Below, one piece after another: positions 40,857-48,915 of a DNA stretch of 51,044 nucleotides. A program made the position numbers and the translations under genes. Position 1 is the stretch's first letter; each line of letters opens with the position of its first letter. The notes below the pieces were generated by a model, which made no database searches, had not been told where the DNA came from, and saw only the letters and a program-made list of their open reading frames with translations. The stretch comes from Planctomycetota bacterium (GTDB lineage: Bacteria; Planctomycetota; Planctomycetia; Gemmatales; Gemmataceae): positions 1 to 51,044 of the forward strand of contig JAIOPV010000201.1 in the NCBI GenBank assembly GCA_021413735.1. Reading direction: 5' to 3'.

Positions 40857-41753
40857 CTACCCCTTCAATTCCAACTCGAACCTGTCGGCATCCACGAACG
40901 CCCCCGCTGCGAGGTCATACACTCGCCGCAACGCCGCCAACTTCCCGCCGTCGATCGTGTACTCGTGGTAGCCCCAACGTCGCGCCTGCGTGGTGCTGCC
41001 AACGCAAATCGTCGCGAACGGCAACTCTGCATCCGTCGGCAACACATACCATCCGTGCTTGTGACCGTGCAGCCATAGGCTCACGCCACATTCCACGGCC
41101 ACGTCTTTGACTCGCTTCCAATCCCGTAGCCGATGGTATCGCGGTTCCGGTCTGCGACTCGGCATCATGATCGGGTAATGACTCACTACGATTCGCGGGC
41201 CAGGGTCGAGGGTTGCTGTCAGTTCGCGAAGTCTGGCGAGTTGTGGTTCGCCGACACGTCCGCTCGCGTCCCACGGCCAGAAGTTCGCTCGTGACGAGTT
41301 CAATGCGATCAACCAGACGTGCCCCACTTTTTGCGCGAACGGATAGTACGAATCACCGACGCGCTGCCCCTGCTGCCACGATGCGAACGACGCCTCGAAC
41401 AGCCGCTTCTTCTCAGCACGACCGATGTACACATCATGATTCCCCGGCACCGCGATGCACGGCGGCAATGTCGCATCGCCCACGCCGAGCGCATTCGCGG
41501 CCAGCTTCATCTCGGACTCAAAGCCGAGCATGGTCGCGTCGCCGGAGAAGACGAGGTGATCGTATCCCCGCGTGGCGAGATCACGCCGCAACACATCCAC
41601 GACCGACGGGGCGTGCCGAAAGCGACTCCCGCGACCGAGTGCCGTGAGGTTGAACCAACCGGTCGCCCGCTTCCCGACGACATCGCGAGCCGACCAACCC
41701 ATCGGCTTCGCGGTCAGGTGAATGTCGCTGAAATGGCAAAGCTTCACAGCCAT
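40857..41753 (-). CDS. Calcineurin-like metallophosphoesterase
   Basis: The ATG at 41753 gives AVKLCHFSDIHLT, with Asp10 and His12 as first metal ligands. Further motifs are LVFSGDATM (GD), AVPGNHDVYIGR (GNH[ED]), IVVSHYPIM, and LHGHKHGWYV (GHxH), the full set of the family. The 298-residue enzyme cleaves phosphodiester or phosphomonoester bonds with two metal ions; the substrate is unknown. There is no signal peptide. It converges on the DUF1501 gene across a terminator. Confidence 0.93.
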   Translation of the reverse strand: MAVKLCHFSDIHLTAKPMGWSARDVVGKRATGWFNLTALGRGSRFRHAPSVVDVLRRDLATRGYDHLVFSGDATMLGFESEMKLAANALGVGDATLPPCIAVPGNHDVYIGRAEKKRLFEASFASWQQGQRVGDSYYPFAQKVGHVWLIALNSSRANFWPWDASGRVGEPQLARLRELTATLDPGPRIVVSHYPIMMPSRRPEPRYHRLRDWKRVKDVAVECGVSLWLHGHKHGWYVLPTDAELPFATICVGSTTQARRWGYHEYTIDGGKLAALRRVYDLAAGAFVDADRFELELKG

Positions 41754-41797
41754 GAGGTTCCAAACGATCCCAAGGTGATTGGATACGCACAAGGGAA

Positions 41798-41908
41798 CCC
41801 AGGCCGTTGGCCTGGGCTGAGGAAGATCGGTCCTTTAGACCTCAAAAACCAAGCATGTCTTTGCGGTCTGAAGGACCGCGTTCCCTCAGCCCAGGCCAAC
41901 GGCCTGGG
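41798..41908. repeat. Long inverted repeat between phosphoesterase and FabG-like genes
   Basis: Arms 41798-41822 and 41884-41908 are perfectly complementary over 25 bases. A nested pair, GGTCCTTTAGACC and GGTCTGAAGGACC, is complementary but for one base. The AGGCCGTTGGCCT core is itself palindromic. Folded, it gives a long two-tier stem. It lies upstream of the FabG-like gene. Confidence 0.8.
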
Positions 41909-41998
41909 ATCTTGGGTTTACATGGGTAAGATACGCAATGCGGGGCTCGGACGTCTGTGTCCGGACTCATCACACATCACTCAACACTCATCACTCTG

Positions 41999-42763
41999 AT
42001 GATTAGTTACAGTTTCCCTGGCAAGGTTGTTCTGGTCACGGGCAGTTCGCGAGGCATCGGGGCCGGCGTGCTGTCGGCATTCGCGAAAGCCGGCGCGACG
42101 TGCGTTCTCCACTACTGGAACGACCCCGCGGGCGAAAATCGCAAGGACGCCGAGGCACTCGCGACGCAACTCCGCGCGCTGTCGAGTGCGCCGCAGGTTC
42201 ATCTCTTCGCAGCGGACGTGCGAAACGCCGCAGAAATCGAATCGCTCATGAGGCAGGTGAAAGAGAAGTGCGGCGGGCTTGATGTTCTCGTGAACAATGC
42301 TGGCATTATCCGCGATCGCACCCTCAAGAAGATGACACTCGACGAATGGCACGCGGTCATTCAGACGAACCTTGACGGCGTGTTCCATTGCTGCAAGTAC
42401 GGCACGGAGATCCTTCGCGATGGTGGCCGTATCGTGAGTATCGCATCGGTCGCGGGGCTGATCGGCTTTCACGGTCAGACGAACTACGCGGCGGCGAAGG
42501 CGGGCGTCATCGGCATGACTCGCGTGCTAGCGAAGGAGTTGGCTCGTCGGCAAATTACGGCGAACGCGATCGCACCCGGCATGATTAACACCGCGATGAT
42601 GGGCGAGGTGAAGCCTGAGATGTTGGCCGAATACCTGAAGATGATCCCGGCGGGTCGGTTCGGAACAACCGATGACATCGCGAACGCCGTGCTGTTTCTT
42701 TCGAGCGAAGAAAGTGGCTACATCACGGGGCAGGTTCTTCCCGTCACCGGTGGCTGGGTATAA
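41999..42763 (+). CDS. fabG: 3-oxoacyl-ACP reductase-like SDR
   Basis: The 254-residue protein is a short-chain dehydrogenase: cofactor loop TGSSRGIG (residues 14-21), NNAG at 99-102, and the active site Ser150, Tyr163, Lys167 in SVAGLIGFHGQTNYAAAK. IAPGMINTAM and SGYITGQVLPVTGGW complete the classic FabG/PhaB pattern, which reduces 3-ketoacyl thioesters with NADPH. The start at 41999 lacks an obvious ribosome site. It may be one of several FabG paralogues; no acpP or fabF is adjacent. Confidence 0.9.
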   Translation: MISYSFPGKVVLVTGSSRGIGAGVLSAFAKAGATCVLHYWNDPAGENRKDAEALATQLRALSSAPQVHLFAADVRNAAEIESLMRQVKEKCGGLDVLVNNAGIIRDRTLKKMTLDEWHAVIQTNLDGVFHCCKYGTEILRDGGRIVSIASVAGLIGFHGQTNYAAAKAGVIGMTRVLAKELARRQITANAIAPGMINTAMMGEVKPEMLAEYLKMIPAGRFGTTDDIANAVLFLSSEESGYITGQVLPVTGGWV

Positions 42764-42806
42764 GTTTCACGGATAACCTCGAAATGCCAACGCCCAAAGG
42801 TGCCTC

Positions 42807-43043
42807 ATGCTGTTCGCCGACGGTTGGACCACCAATTCGTTTGAGATGTCGCTGCTCGCCGCTGCGGCATTCGGGTTGCTTGGCATCGCCATGCTCGCGC
42901 TCGGCTTCAAGGTGTTCGAGTGGATCACGCCCAAGCTCAACGTCGAGGAAGAGCTCGTTAAAGGGAACATCGCGGTGGGCATCATGGTGGGTGCGTTGCT
43001 GCTCGGCATCAGCTTGATTGTCGTGCGTGCCATCGGCGGCTAA
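42807..43043 (+). CDS. DUF350 small membrane protein
   Basis: The 78-residue protein has two spans, MSLLAAAAFGLLGIAMLALG and VGIMVGALLLGISLIVVRAI, joined by FEWITPKLNVEEELVKGNI. The K-G-N-x-A-V-G-I-x-x-G motif is the DUF350 signature. Family function is not firmly known. It lies 43 bases after the FabG-like gene on the same strand. Confidence 0.85.
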   Translation: MLFADGWTTNSFEMSLLAAAAFGLLGIAMLALGFKVFEWITPKLNVEEELVKGNIAVGIMVGALLLGISLIVVRAIGG

Positions 43044-43076
43044 GAAGTGGTTGCGTAATGATGGGAATGGTTGTTT

Positions 43077-43131
43077 CCCCTCACCCGGCTGGCAACGCCT
43101 TGCCGCGAGTCTTCGAGCGGCGGGTGAGGGG
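43077..43131. repeat. Inverted repeat after the DUF350 gene
   Basis: CCCCTCACCCG (43077-43087) and CGGGTGAGGGG (43120-43130) are perfect complements with 32 bases between. It lies between convergent genes, so it may serve as an mRNA end on both strands. Confidence 0.6.
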
Positions 43132-43181
43132 GAATTGCCCCTGGCTACAATCCGCCGCCCTTCCAGGGCTAAAACCCAGAA

Positions 43182-43901
43182 TCATTCTTTGCCAAGCACA
43201 AGATCGACGACCCAACATCCGCGAACGTGCGTGGCGTTCGCATTACGGCAATGCGTGAGGATGTCGTCGTTGTCGCAACCCGCGTCTTGCAAAGCGTCCG
43301 CGAGAATCGGCATCGCACTGAAATCGCGGGACTCGTACATCCCTTGTGCGATGGCGACGGCAGTGGATGTTTGCCACTCCGGGGAGAACACGACGGGGCG
43401 AAACGGGTTGCGAAAGATGTCACGGAGTATTTTCCCCAACTCAACGCGCTGCTTGTCGTCCGGGGCAACGCCGAACGACCCGGGCGTATCTTCATCACGG
43501 AAGAAGTCCCGGGTCGGGTCTTTTGCGAGCCAGTCGCCCGCAACCGCTGCATCCGATGCGGTGTAAGTTGGAGATGCTAGCCACCTTGCCACGCAGATCG
43601 CGTCGAACGCAAGGACGGAGAGACGCGGTTCGGCGAGACCATGAAGTCGGTCGTCTATGTCGGCGAAATAGGCGGGGTCGCTCGCAGCCTTGAGTTCCTC
43701 CACGGTCACTCCCCCATCCGCATACGCTTCCGCGAGTTCCACGATACTGCGAGCCGCATCCACCTGCAGCAATGGCCACGAGCGGCGGCAGCAGGCACAG
43801 GCGAACAGCCGGGCGCGCCTTTCACTCCCGGCTCGATGCTCCAGAAAGCCAGCGAAGAAGTCGCGTGGGGTACTCTCTGCCAACCATTCCGCTTCTGTCA
43901 T
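43182..43901 (-). CDS. Gemmata-type MTEAEWLA family protein, unknown function
   Basis: The ATG at 43901 has GGAAGG upstream; an ATG/GTG near 43994 overlaps the upstream PfpI stop. The 239-residue product opens TEAEWLAESTPRDFFAGFLE, then RRARLFACACCRRSWPLL, and has IFRNPFRPVVFSPEWQT, MPILADALQDAGCDNDDILT, HCRNANATHVRGCWVVDLVL. This is a family recalled only from Gemmata-type planctomycetes, often in many copies. The FACACCRR Cys cluster may bind metal. No function is known. It is cotranscribed with the PfpI gene. Confidence 0.85.
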   Translation of the reverse strand: MTEAEWLAESTPRDFFAGFLEHRAGSERRARLFACACCRRSWPLLQVDAARSIVELAEAYADGGVTVEELKAASDPAYFADIDDRLHGLAEPRLSVLAFDAICVARWLASPTYTASDAAVAGDWLAKDPTRDFFRDEDTPGSFGVAPDDKQRVELGKILRDIFRNPFRPVVFSPEWQTSTAVAIAQGMYESRDFSAMPILADALQDAGCDNDDILTHCRNANATHVRGCWVVDLVLGKE

Positions 43902-43990
43902 CGTTGCCACCTTCCGCAGCAGTTCCATCAGACCATGAACGCGGGCAGGTCGTCGGGCTTGCGGCTCAGAGAATCTTAGTCGCGCGTGCA

Positions 43991-44515
43991 TCACCCCTTT
44001 CGCAACAACTCTATCAGCGCGACCACGAACGCGGGCAAGTCATCGGGCTTGCGGCTCGTGATCACGTTACCATCGACCACTACCTCACGATCGACATACG
44101 TTGCGCCCGCGTTCACGATGTCGTCCTTGATTGAGTGGAAACACGTTGCGGTCTTGCCTTTGAGTGCCGTCGTACTGCAAAGTACCCAAGGACCATGGCA
44201 AATAGCTGCAATCGGCTTCCCCTGTGCGAACAGTTCGCGGACCAGCTTCAACATCGGCTCGCTACGACGGATGTAGTCCGGCGAGAAGCCGCCCGGAATC
44301 ACGATGCCGTGGAACTTGTCAGCGCTCAGATCACCGGCCGCGGCGTCCGACTTCACCGGGTAGCCGAGCTTGCTGGCGTAGGTCTTGCCAGCTTCGGGAC
44401 CGACCAGCACCACCTCACAGCCCGCTTCCCGCAGTCGATATACGGGATACCACACTTCCATTTCCTGATACTGCTGCTCGACAAGAACCGCGACTCGCTT
44501 ACCAGACAGATTCAT
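43991..44515 (-). CDS. DJ-1/PfpI family protein
   Basis: The 174-residue protein has KRVAVLVEQQYQEMEVWYPV, GIVIPGGFSPDYIRR, and the nucleophile elbow AAICHGPWVL with Cys106 and His107. Glu18 is the usual supporting acid. PfpI members are reported as proteases or protein/nucleotide deglycases that remove glyoxal adducts; activity cannot be set from sequence. Ends ITSRKPDDLPAFVVALIELL, typical. Its stop overlaps a possible start of the next gene, suggesting an operon. Confidence 0.93.
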   Translation of the reverse strand: MNLSGKRVAVLVEQQYQEMEVWYPVYRLREAGCEVVLVGPEAGKTYASKLGYPVKSDAAAGDLSADKFHGIVIPGGFSPDYIRRSEPMLKLVRELFAQGKPIAAICHGPWVLCSTTALKGKTATCFHSIKDDIVNAGATYVDREVVVDGNVITSRKPDDLPAFVVALIELLRKG

Positions 44516-44526
44516 GGGTAGCTCCT

Positions 44527-44635
44527 GTAGGGCCGGCTGAGCCGGCCATTTTGTTACGATTGGCGTAACTGATTACTTTCACTTCGGCCGGCAGAGCCGG
44601 CCCTACTTTCGAGGCCGGCAGAGCCGGCCCTACTT
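44527..44635. repeat. GGCCGGC repeat cluster with direct and inverted copies
   Basis: A 23-bp unit is present twice in direct orientation at 44586-44608 and 44613-44635, 4 bases apart. An inverted 21-base variant lies at 44527-44547. Each unit is itself nearly palindromic around AGAGCC. The last unit contains the stop codon of the 44630 gene on the - strand. Confidence 0.8.
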
Positions 44636-45748
44636 CAACGTCACACGCACGAAACGCGGCCAGTACAGTCCGGCGTCGTTGATGACCGGAGCCAACTCGA
44701 ACGCATTCACCACGTAACTGATGACTAGCTCGTTCGCGTCGGTCGCCAGATGCGGGTGAGCCTTCGCCGCGTAGGTGAAGACGCCCTTCTGCTGTTTCAT
44801 CTCCGGGCACTTGTACAGCAACACCGCTTCCGACCACGGACCCATCGGCGACTCCGCGAACCGGCCGACGATGCGATCCGACAAGCCGAGTTCGGTGTAC
44901 ACAAGAGCGTAACGCTTCAGGCCGGGCACGTAGCTCACTGAGAATTCCGTGCCGAGGTTGTCAGCGAAACTTACCGCATCCTTCACGTCAGGCTTCCACT
45001 CGCCTTTCGCGCCGAGGAATCGCCACGAGTCGAAATCCCCCAACTTCTCGACGGGCGTTCGCGCGATCAGCAACTTCCGAGAAGCGAATGGCTTGCCCGG
45101 CTTCTCTTCGTAGCCGTAGATGTAAGCGTGACCGTCTGCCGTCAGCACCGACGAGCCGAACGAACGCTTCCGCTCGGCCGCGAAGTCCGCGAACGGCACC
45201 TTCGTGTAGGCGATCTTCCACGCGGTCGGCTCGTCAGCGGGGTTCGACACCGTGCCAAGCCACAGATCGACCGCACGGAAGCCGAACGAGCCCGGGTCTT
45301 TGGTTTTCTCTTGCCGCGGCAAGAAGACGTGCAGTTTCCCGTCGGCGTGATGCCCCGCGAAGATCCAGAACCAACCCTTGCCATCGGGAGGCACGAACAG
45401 GGTTCCGGGTTTGTCGTCCTTGTCCTTCGCGATTGCGAACGTGATCTTCGCATCAGCCCCGTTGCCGTCCTGAACGCCGATCGTGTTGTTCACCATCGCG
45501 ACGTTCTTCCGCTTGCCGTCGCGGATGGTGCCGACCCACGTATCGCTGAATAGCCACAGCGTTCGCTTGTCGGATGTCGCCACCGAGAACGCACCGTCGC
45601 CGCCGACCCAGCCATCGACACGGCGAAACTTCGCGTCGAGTTCCGGAAGTGGTTTCGCGTTCGCGACAGTCGGTAACGCATTCGCCGCGGGTGGGTCCTG
45701 TGGGACGCCCGCGGCGACGAGTGAAATCAGAAGCATTGCGGAGAGCAT
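44630..45748 (-). CDS. Secreted DUF4185/DUF5005-like propeller protein
   Basis: The start at 45748 gives a signal peptide (MLSAMLLISLVAAGVPQ). The 372-residue protein has VDGWVGGDGAFSVATSDKRT, LWLFSDTWVGTIRDGKRKNV, MVNNTIGVQDG, and GRFAESPMGPWSEAVLLYKC. The 'GDGA.S....D.RTLWLF.DT..G' motif and repeated W-containing strands match five-bladed glycosidase-like DUF4185/DUF5005 proteins. Possibly a secreted carbohydrate-active protein. It lies 7 bases downstream of the lectin-like gene; the stop comes from a repeat unit. Confidence 0.82.
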   Translation of the reverse strand: MLSAMLLISLVAAGVPQDPPAANALPTVANAKPLPELDAKFRRVDGWVGGDGAFSVATSDKRTLWLFSDTWVGTIRDGKRKNVAMVNNTIGVQDGNGADAKITFAIAKDKDDKPGTLFVPPDGKGWFWIFAGHHADGKLHVFLPRQEKTKDPGSFGFRAVDLWLGTVSNPADEPTAWKIAYTKVPFADFAAERKRSFGSSVLTADGHAYIYGYEEKPGKPFASRKLLIARTPVEKLGDFDSWRFLGAKGEWKPDVKDAVSFADNLGTEFSVSYVPGLKRYALVYTELGLSDRIVGRFAESPMGPWSEAVLLYKCPEMKQQKGVFTYAAKAHPHLATDANELVISYVVNAFELAPVINDAGLYWPRFVRVTLK

Positions 45749-45755
45749 GCGGAAC

Positions 45756-46679
45756 TCACTTCGGGACGAAGAAGCCGAACCACTGCGGAGCTTCGTTCTG
45801 GTCTGCCCACAAAAGGATACGAGCGCCCGCGTCCTTCGACTTGGCATCTACGCCAATCAACTTCCCGCTCGGTTTCGCGAAGACCTTCTGAACGTCCTTC
45901 TGGCCGGGCACAGCGCTCAACTTCCACAACTGCGTTTCGGACGCTGGCGTGATCTTCTTCGAGATAAACACCTCGGCGCCGTTATTCTTACCGGTCGCGG
46001 TCATCACCATGCCCGTTTTGACGTTCTCGATGTAAGACAAGCCTTCACCGGCCGCGACCACCTTCCAGAGTTGCCCCTGATCCCCCTTCACGAAGTCAGC
46101 AGTCATGAGTTTCGCCCCGTCGTCGGCCCCGTTTGGAGCGATGACTTTATTCGAGTGACGCGCAACGATGGCCACGCCAGCAGCGCCAACCGCGCCCCCG
46201 CCGACCGTGGGATCCTTCGCCAGAAACTCCTTCGCTTCTTCGAGTGTGGCCCCGGCTGCTTTCACGTCGCCCTTATCGCGGTAGGCTTTGGCTGCCTTGT
46301 CGAACGCGGCCTTGCATACGAGTTCGGCCTTCTTTTGTGCCGCACGGTATTCGCTGAGCGCGACCTTCATGCCAGGAGTTCCGGGAATCGTGCCGGCCTC
46401 CTCGAACGCCTTCTTGTCGGCTTCGATCTTCTCCAACTGCGCGAGTTGTGCCTCGATCTTCAGCGACTTGTTCGCCTTCACCGCTTCGTAGTACTTGTCG
46501 AAGCCCTTGAGCATATCTTCGCGAGCCTTCTCCAGACTGCTCACGAACGCTTCCTTGTCCTTGAGCAACTGCCTCGCAATGGGATCGTCATCCGTCTTGG
46601 GTGGATCGACTTTCTTGTCCTGGCCGATGGCTACCGCAGCGAAGCACAGAACCGGGATGAGTAGGAGGCGGGTTCGCAT
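45756..46679 (-). CDS. Secreted helical protein with ricin-type lectin domain
   Basis: The ATG at 46679 gives a signal peptide (MRTRLLLIPVLCFAAVAIGQ). Residues about 25-180 are a charged, Lys/Glu/Ala-rich helical region (ARQLLKDKEAFVSSLEKARE). From about 190 the ricin B-like fold appears: VIAPNGADDGAKLMTADFVK, GDQGQLWKVVA, TQLWKLSAVPG. The Q-x-W motif occurs repeatedly. Total 307 residues. It probably binds sugars outside the cell. It starts an operon with the propeller gene. Confidence 0.82.
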   Translation of the reverse strand: MRTRLLLIPVLCFAAVAIGQDKKVDPPKTDDDPIARQLLKDKEAFVSSLEKAREDMLKGFDKYYEAVKANKSLKIEAQLAQLEKIEADKKAFEEAGTIPGTPGMKVALSEYRAAQKKAELVCKAAFDKAAKAYRDKGDVKAAGATLEEAKEFLAKDPTVGGGAVGAAGVAIVARHSNKVIAPNGADDGAKLMTADFVKGDQGQLWKVVAAGEGLSYIENVKTGMVMTATGKNNGAEVFISKKITPASETQLWKLSAVPGQKDVQKVFAKPSGKLIGVDAKSKDAGARILLWADQNEAPQWFGFFVPK

Positions 46680-46785
46680 GGCCGGAACCTCATCGGGGCA
46701 TGGGTGGGAATAATTGATGGAGACTGGAAATACCGTACTCAAAGTTCGAGCGATGTGCAAGCGAACCGGTGCCGTTTCGGTGTGC

Positions 46786-47625
46786 TCAGGAGATCCATCC
46801 GGTCCGGGTGAATTCGAGCATCGCACGCCACGACGTTTCGCCTGGCTGCACGATCAGATGGTTGCCTGTCAACGAGTCGAGTCGTTCTCGCAGTACCCGG
46901 GATATCTCGCCATGTTTCACATCCGGGATGTCTTTGCTGTTGTAGGCGTCTGGTGTGGGCAGCAGCAACCAGCCCGAGTGGCCCAGCGAGTAGTAGCCGA
47001 GGCCAAGCCGACGAAGATTGTTCAGGAACGGTGCCGCTCGCAAGGCGTCGGCGGTTGCTCGGCTGAGTGCGACCCGACTGACGACAAATTCGGTGAGTCG
47101 CACAAACTGCTCCGAAGCGAACAGACGAACCGTGAATTCTTCCGTGAAGGTGTGTTCGAACGGGGCGACCTTTTGAAGATGGAGCCGCGTGAGACGCCGC
47201 AGGTGTTCACATTCGAGCAGTTCGTCGGGGAACTGCTTTTCTGTGCCCAGCGACAGTCGCCGGATCGGCAGCAACGGCCACCATCGCGCCGAGTGTGCTG
47301 TGAATACTTCGGGGCTGACGATTGCGAGGCCTTCCATGCAGCCGTTCGTGAATCCACGAGTGAATGATTCCTTTCGCAGACCGTTTGGTGGCAGCAGGTC
47401 GGTCCACTTCCGTTTGAGCTTCCGCCAGACGGCTGCTTCTTGTTTCAACAAGTGGTCGCGTTCGGCGGTCTTGGTCGTGGCCAGCTCTCGGGCGATTTGC
47501 AGCCGGATGAACTCCGCGTAGACGCCTTCGCCGTGTTCGTCGAGCCAGTCGGCGTACACAAGCCGAGGGGTATCCTCGGCGGGTGCGGCGAAGATCGCCT
47601 CCAAGAGTGCATCCTGCTCGGTCAC
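46786..47625 (-). CDS. TIGR02996-domain protein with leucine-rich C-terminus
   Basis: The GTG at 47625 overlaps the stop of the methyltransferase gene. The 279-residue product opens TEQDALLEAIFAAPAEDTPR then LVYADWLDEHGEGVYAEFIR, which is the TIGR02996 (repeat-companion) domain found in planctomycetes. The remainder has LRR-like strands: LLPIRRLSLGTEKQFPDELL, HLRRLTRLHLQKV, NNLRRLGLGYYSL. The domain's role is unknown; it often precedes leucine-rich repeats. No signal peptide, so intracellular. Confidence 0.86.
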   Translation of the reverse strand: MTEQDALLEAIFAAPAEDTPRLVYADWLDEHGEGVYAEFIRLQIARELATTKTAERDHLLKQEAAVWRKLKRKWTDLLPPNGLRKESFTRGFTNGCMEGLAIVSPEVFTAHSARWWPLLPIRRLSLGTEKQFPDELLECEHLRRLTRLHLQKVAPFEHTFTEEFTVRLFASEQFVRLTEFVVSRVALSRATADALRAAPFLNNLRRLGLGYYSLGHSGWLLLPTPDAYNSKDIPDVKHGEISRVLRERLDSLTGNHLIVQPGETSWRAMLEFTRTGWIS

Positions 47626-48356
47626 TTCTTCGCGTCCTTCTTCGTGAAGATGATGACGTGCTGCCACGGAAGCGTCGTCACCGTTTTCGTGTGTTCCATC
47701 TCACTGAACGCGCTCATCTCTTTAATCACCTGCCGTTCGCTCATCTTGTGAACGAGCTTGATCGGCACCTTGGGGTCTTCCAGGCGGAACTCCACGAACA
47801 CGAGCCGCCCGCCGGTTTTCAGCGAGTCGATCATCTTTTCCGTCATCTCGAACGGCTGATCGAATTCGTGATACACGTCCACCATCATGATGAGATCGAC
47901 GCTGTTCGCGGGTAGCTTTGGGTCGGAGGTCGTGCCTTTCACCGTTTCGATGTTGGCGACCTTCAGCTTCTTCGCCTTCGCCGTGATGAGGTCGAGCATC
48001 TGCTGTTGGATGTCGGAAGCGATCACTTTTCCCTTCTCGCCCACCAACGGCGACATCAGGAAGCAGTGATACCCGCTGCCCGCCCCGACGTCGGCAACCG
48101 TCATGCCTTCCTTGATGTCGAGCGCCTTGATGAGCTTCTCGGGTTCCTCTTCCTTCACTCGCTCGGGCCGTTCCAGCCACGTCGAAGCCTGGAAGCCCAT
48201 GACGTGCGCGATCTCGCGACCCAGGTAAAACTTGCCGATGCCGTCTGGGTCGTGATCTTTTTTCGTCTCGTATTTCGGGGCTTCACGCTTTGGTGGCTCT
48301 GCCATCACGAGGCCACCGAGCAAGGCGAACGCAAGGCAAGGCAACTTCCATTTCAT
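47622..48356 (-). CDS. Exported SAM-dependent methyltransferase
   Basis: The ATG at 48356 gives a signal-like N-terminus (MKWKLPCLAFALLGGLVMAE). The 244-residue protein then has KFYLGREIAHVMGFQASTWL, the SAM motif VADVGAGSGYHCFLM, VIASDIQQQMLDLIT, VDLIMMVDVYHEF, and GGRLVFVEFRLED. This matches class I methyltransferases. The substrate is unknown, and the presence of a signal peptide on a SAM enzyme is unusual but common in planctomycetes. Coupled to the TIGR02996 gene. Confidence 0.88.
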   Translation of the reverse strand: MKWKLPCLAFALLGGLVMAEPPKREAPKYETKKDHDPDGIGKFYLGREIAHVMGFQASTWLERPERVKEEEPEKLIKALDIKEGMTVADVGAGSGYHCFLMSPLVGEKGKVIASDIQQQMLDLITAKAKKLKVANIETVKGTTSDPKLPANSVDLIMMVDVYHEFDQPFEMTEKMIDSLKTGGRLVFVEFRLEDPKVPIKLVHKMSERQVIKEMSAFSEMEHTKTVTTLPWQHVIIFTKKDAKK

Positions 48357-48537
48357 CGCGATACTCCGCACGAGTTCCGGATTGTGCCTGCTTATCGTAC
48401 CCGCAAGAAGTGGAAAAATCCCCTGACTCGGGTTGACGCAACGCCAAGGATACCGCATATCCATAAGTGTACAGATTATCATTAGTGATCGGGCGACTAA
48501 ATAAATGGATCCGAGTTGAATGGATCACCTCCGACCG

Positions 48538-48582
48538 CCGGGTGGGGGAGTCGGCCTCTGGGTACCCGGCTCCCCCGCCCGG
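48538..48582 (+). other. GC-rich stem-loop before the second phage module
   Basis: CCGGGTGGGGGAG (48538-48550) and CTCCCCCGCCCGG (48570-48582) form an imperfect 13-bp stem, one mismatch, over a 19-base loop. It lies in the 280-base gap between the divergent methyltransferase and the small 48637 gene. It may be a 5' leader structure. The rest of 48357-48636 holds nothing supportable. Confidence 0.45.
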
Positions 48583-48636
48583 TCCCTTCTGCTCGCTCGA
48601 ATTGAGATACGTCGGCAGCGGGGGCAGAGAATTGTC

Positions 48637-48873
48637 ATGCCGCGCAAGCCCGGATACACGTCTTACTCCGCTGCCCTCGACGGCTCCGAAATGAGCCATG
48701 ATGAGGTGGAGTTTCTACTCGCTGTCTCGGCGTTTCAAAGACGCACTGGTCGTCGCTATCCGACGTGGCGCGAGGTTTTGTACATCGCTCGCTGCCTGGG
48801 ATATCGCAAAGTTCACGACGCTGTGCCGATCGGCAAACCGGAACCACCATTGGACGAAACCGAAGACATTTAG
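48637..48873 (+). CDS. Small protein preceding the second portal gene
   Basis: The ATG at 48637 starts a 78-residue protein reading PRKPGYTSYSAALDGSEMSH, EVEFLLAVSAFQRRTGRRYP, TWREVLYIARCLGYRKV. The helix pair 'F...RTGR.YPTW.EVL.IAR.LGYRK' resembles a small helix-turn-helix, recalled from hypothetical proteins of Gemmata-type genomes. It may be a DNA-binding regulator or terminase-like small subunit; neither is shown. It ends 42 bases before the portal gene. Confidence 0.6.
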   Translation: MPRKPGYTSYSAALDGSEMSHDEVEFLLAVSAFQRRTGRRYPTWREVLYIARCLGYRKVHDAVPIGKPEPPLDETEDI

Positions 48874-48915
48874 CCGTCGCTCCGTTGGGGCGACCACGCC
48901 ACATGGAGCGCCCCA

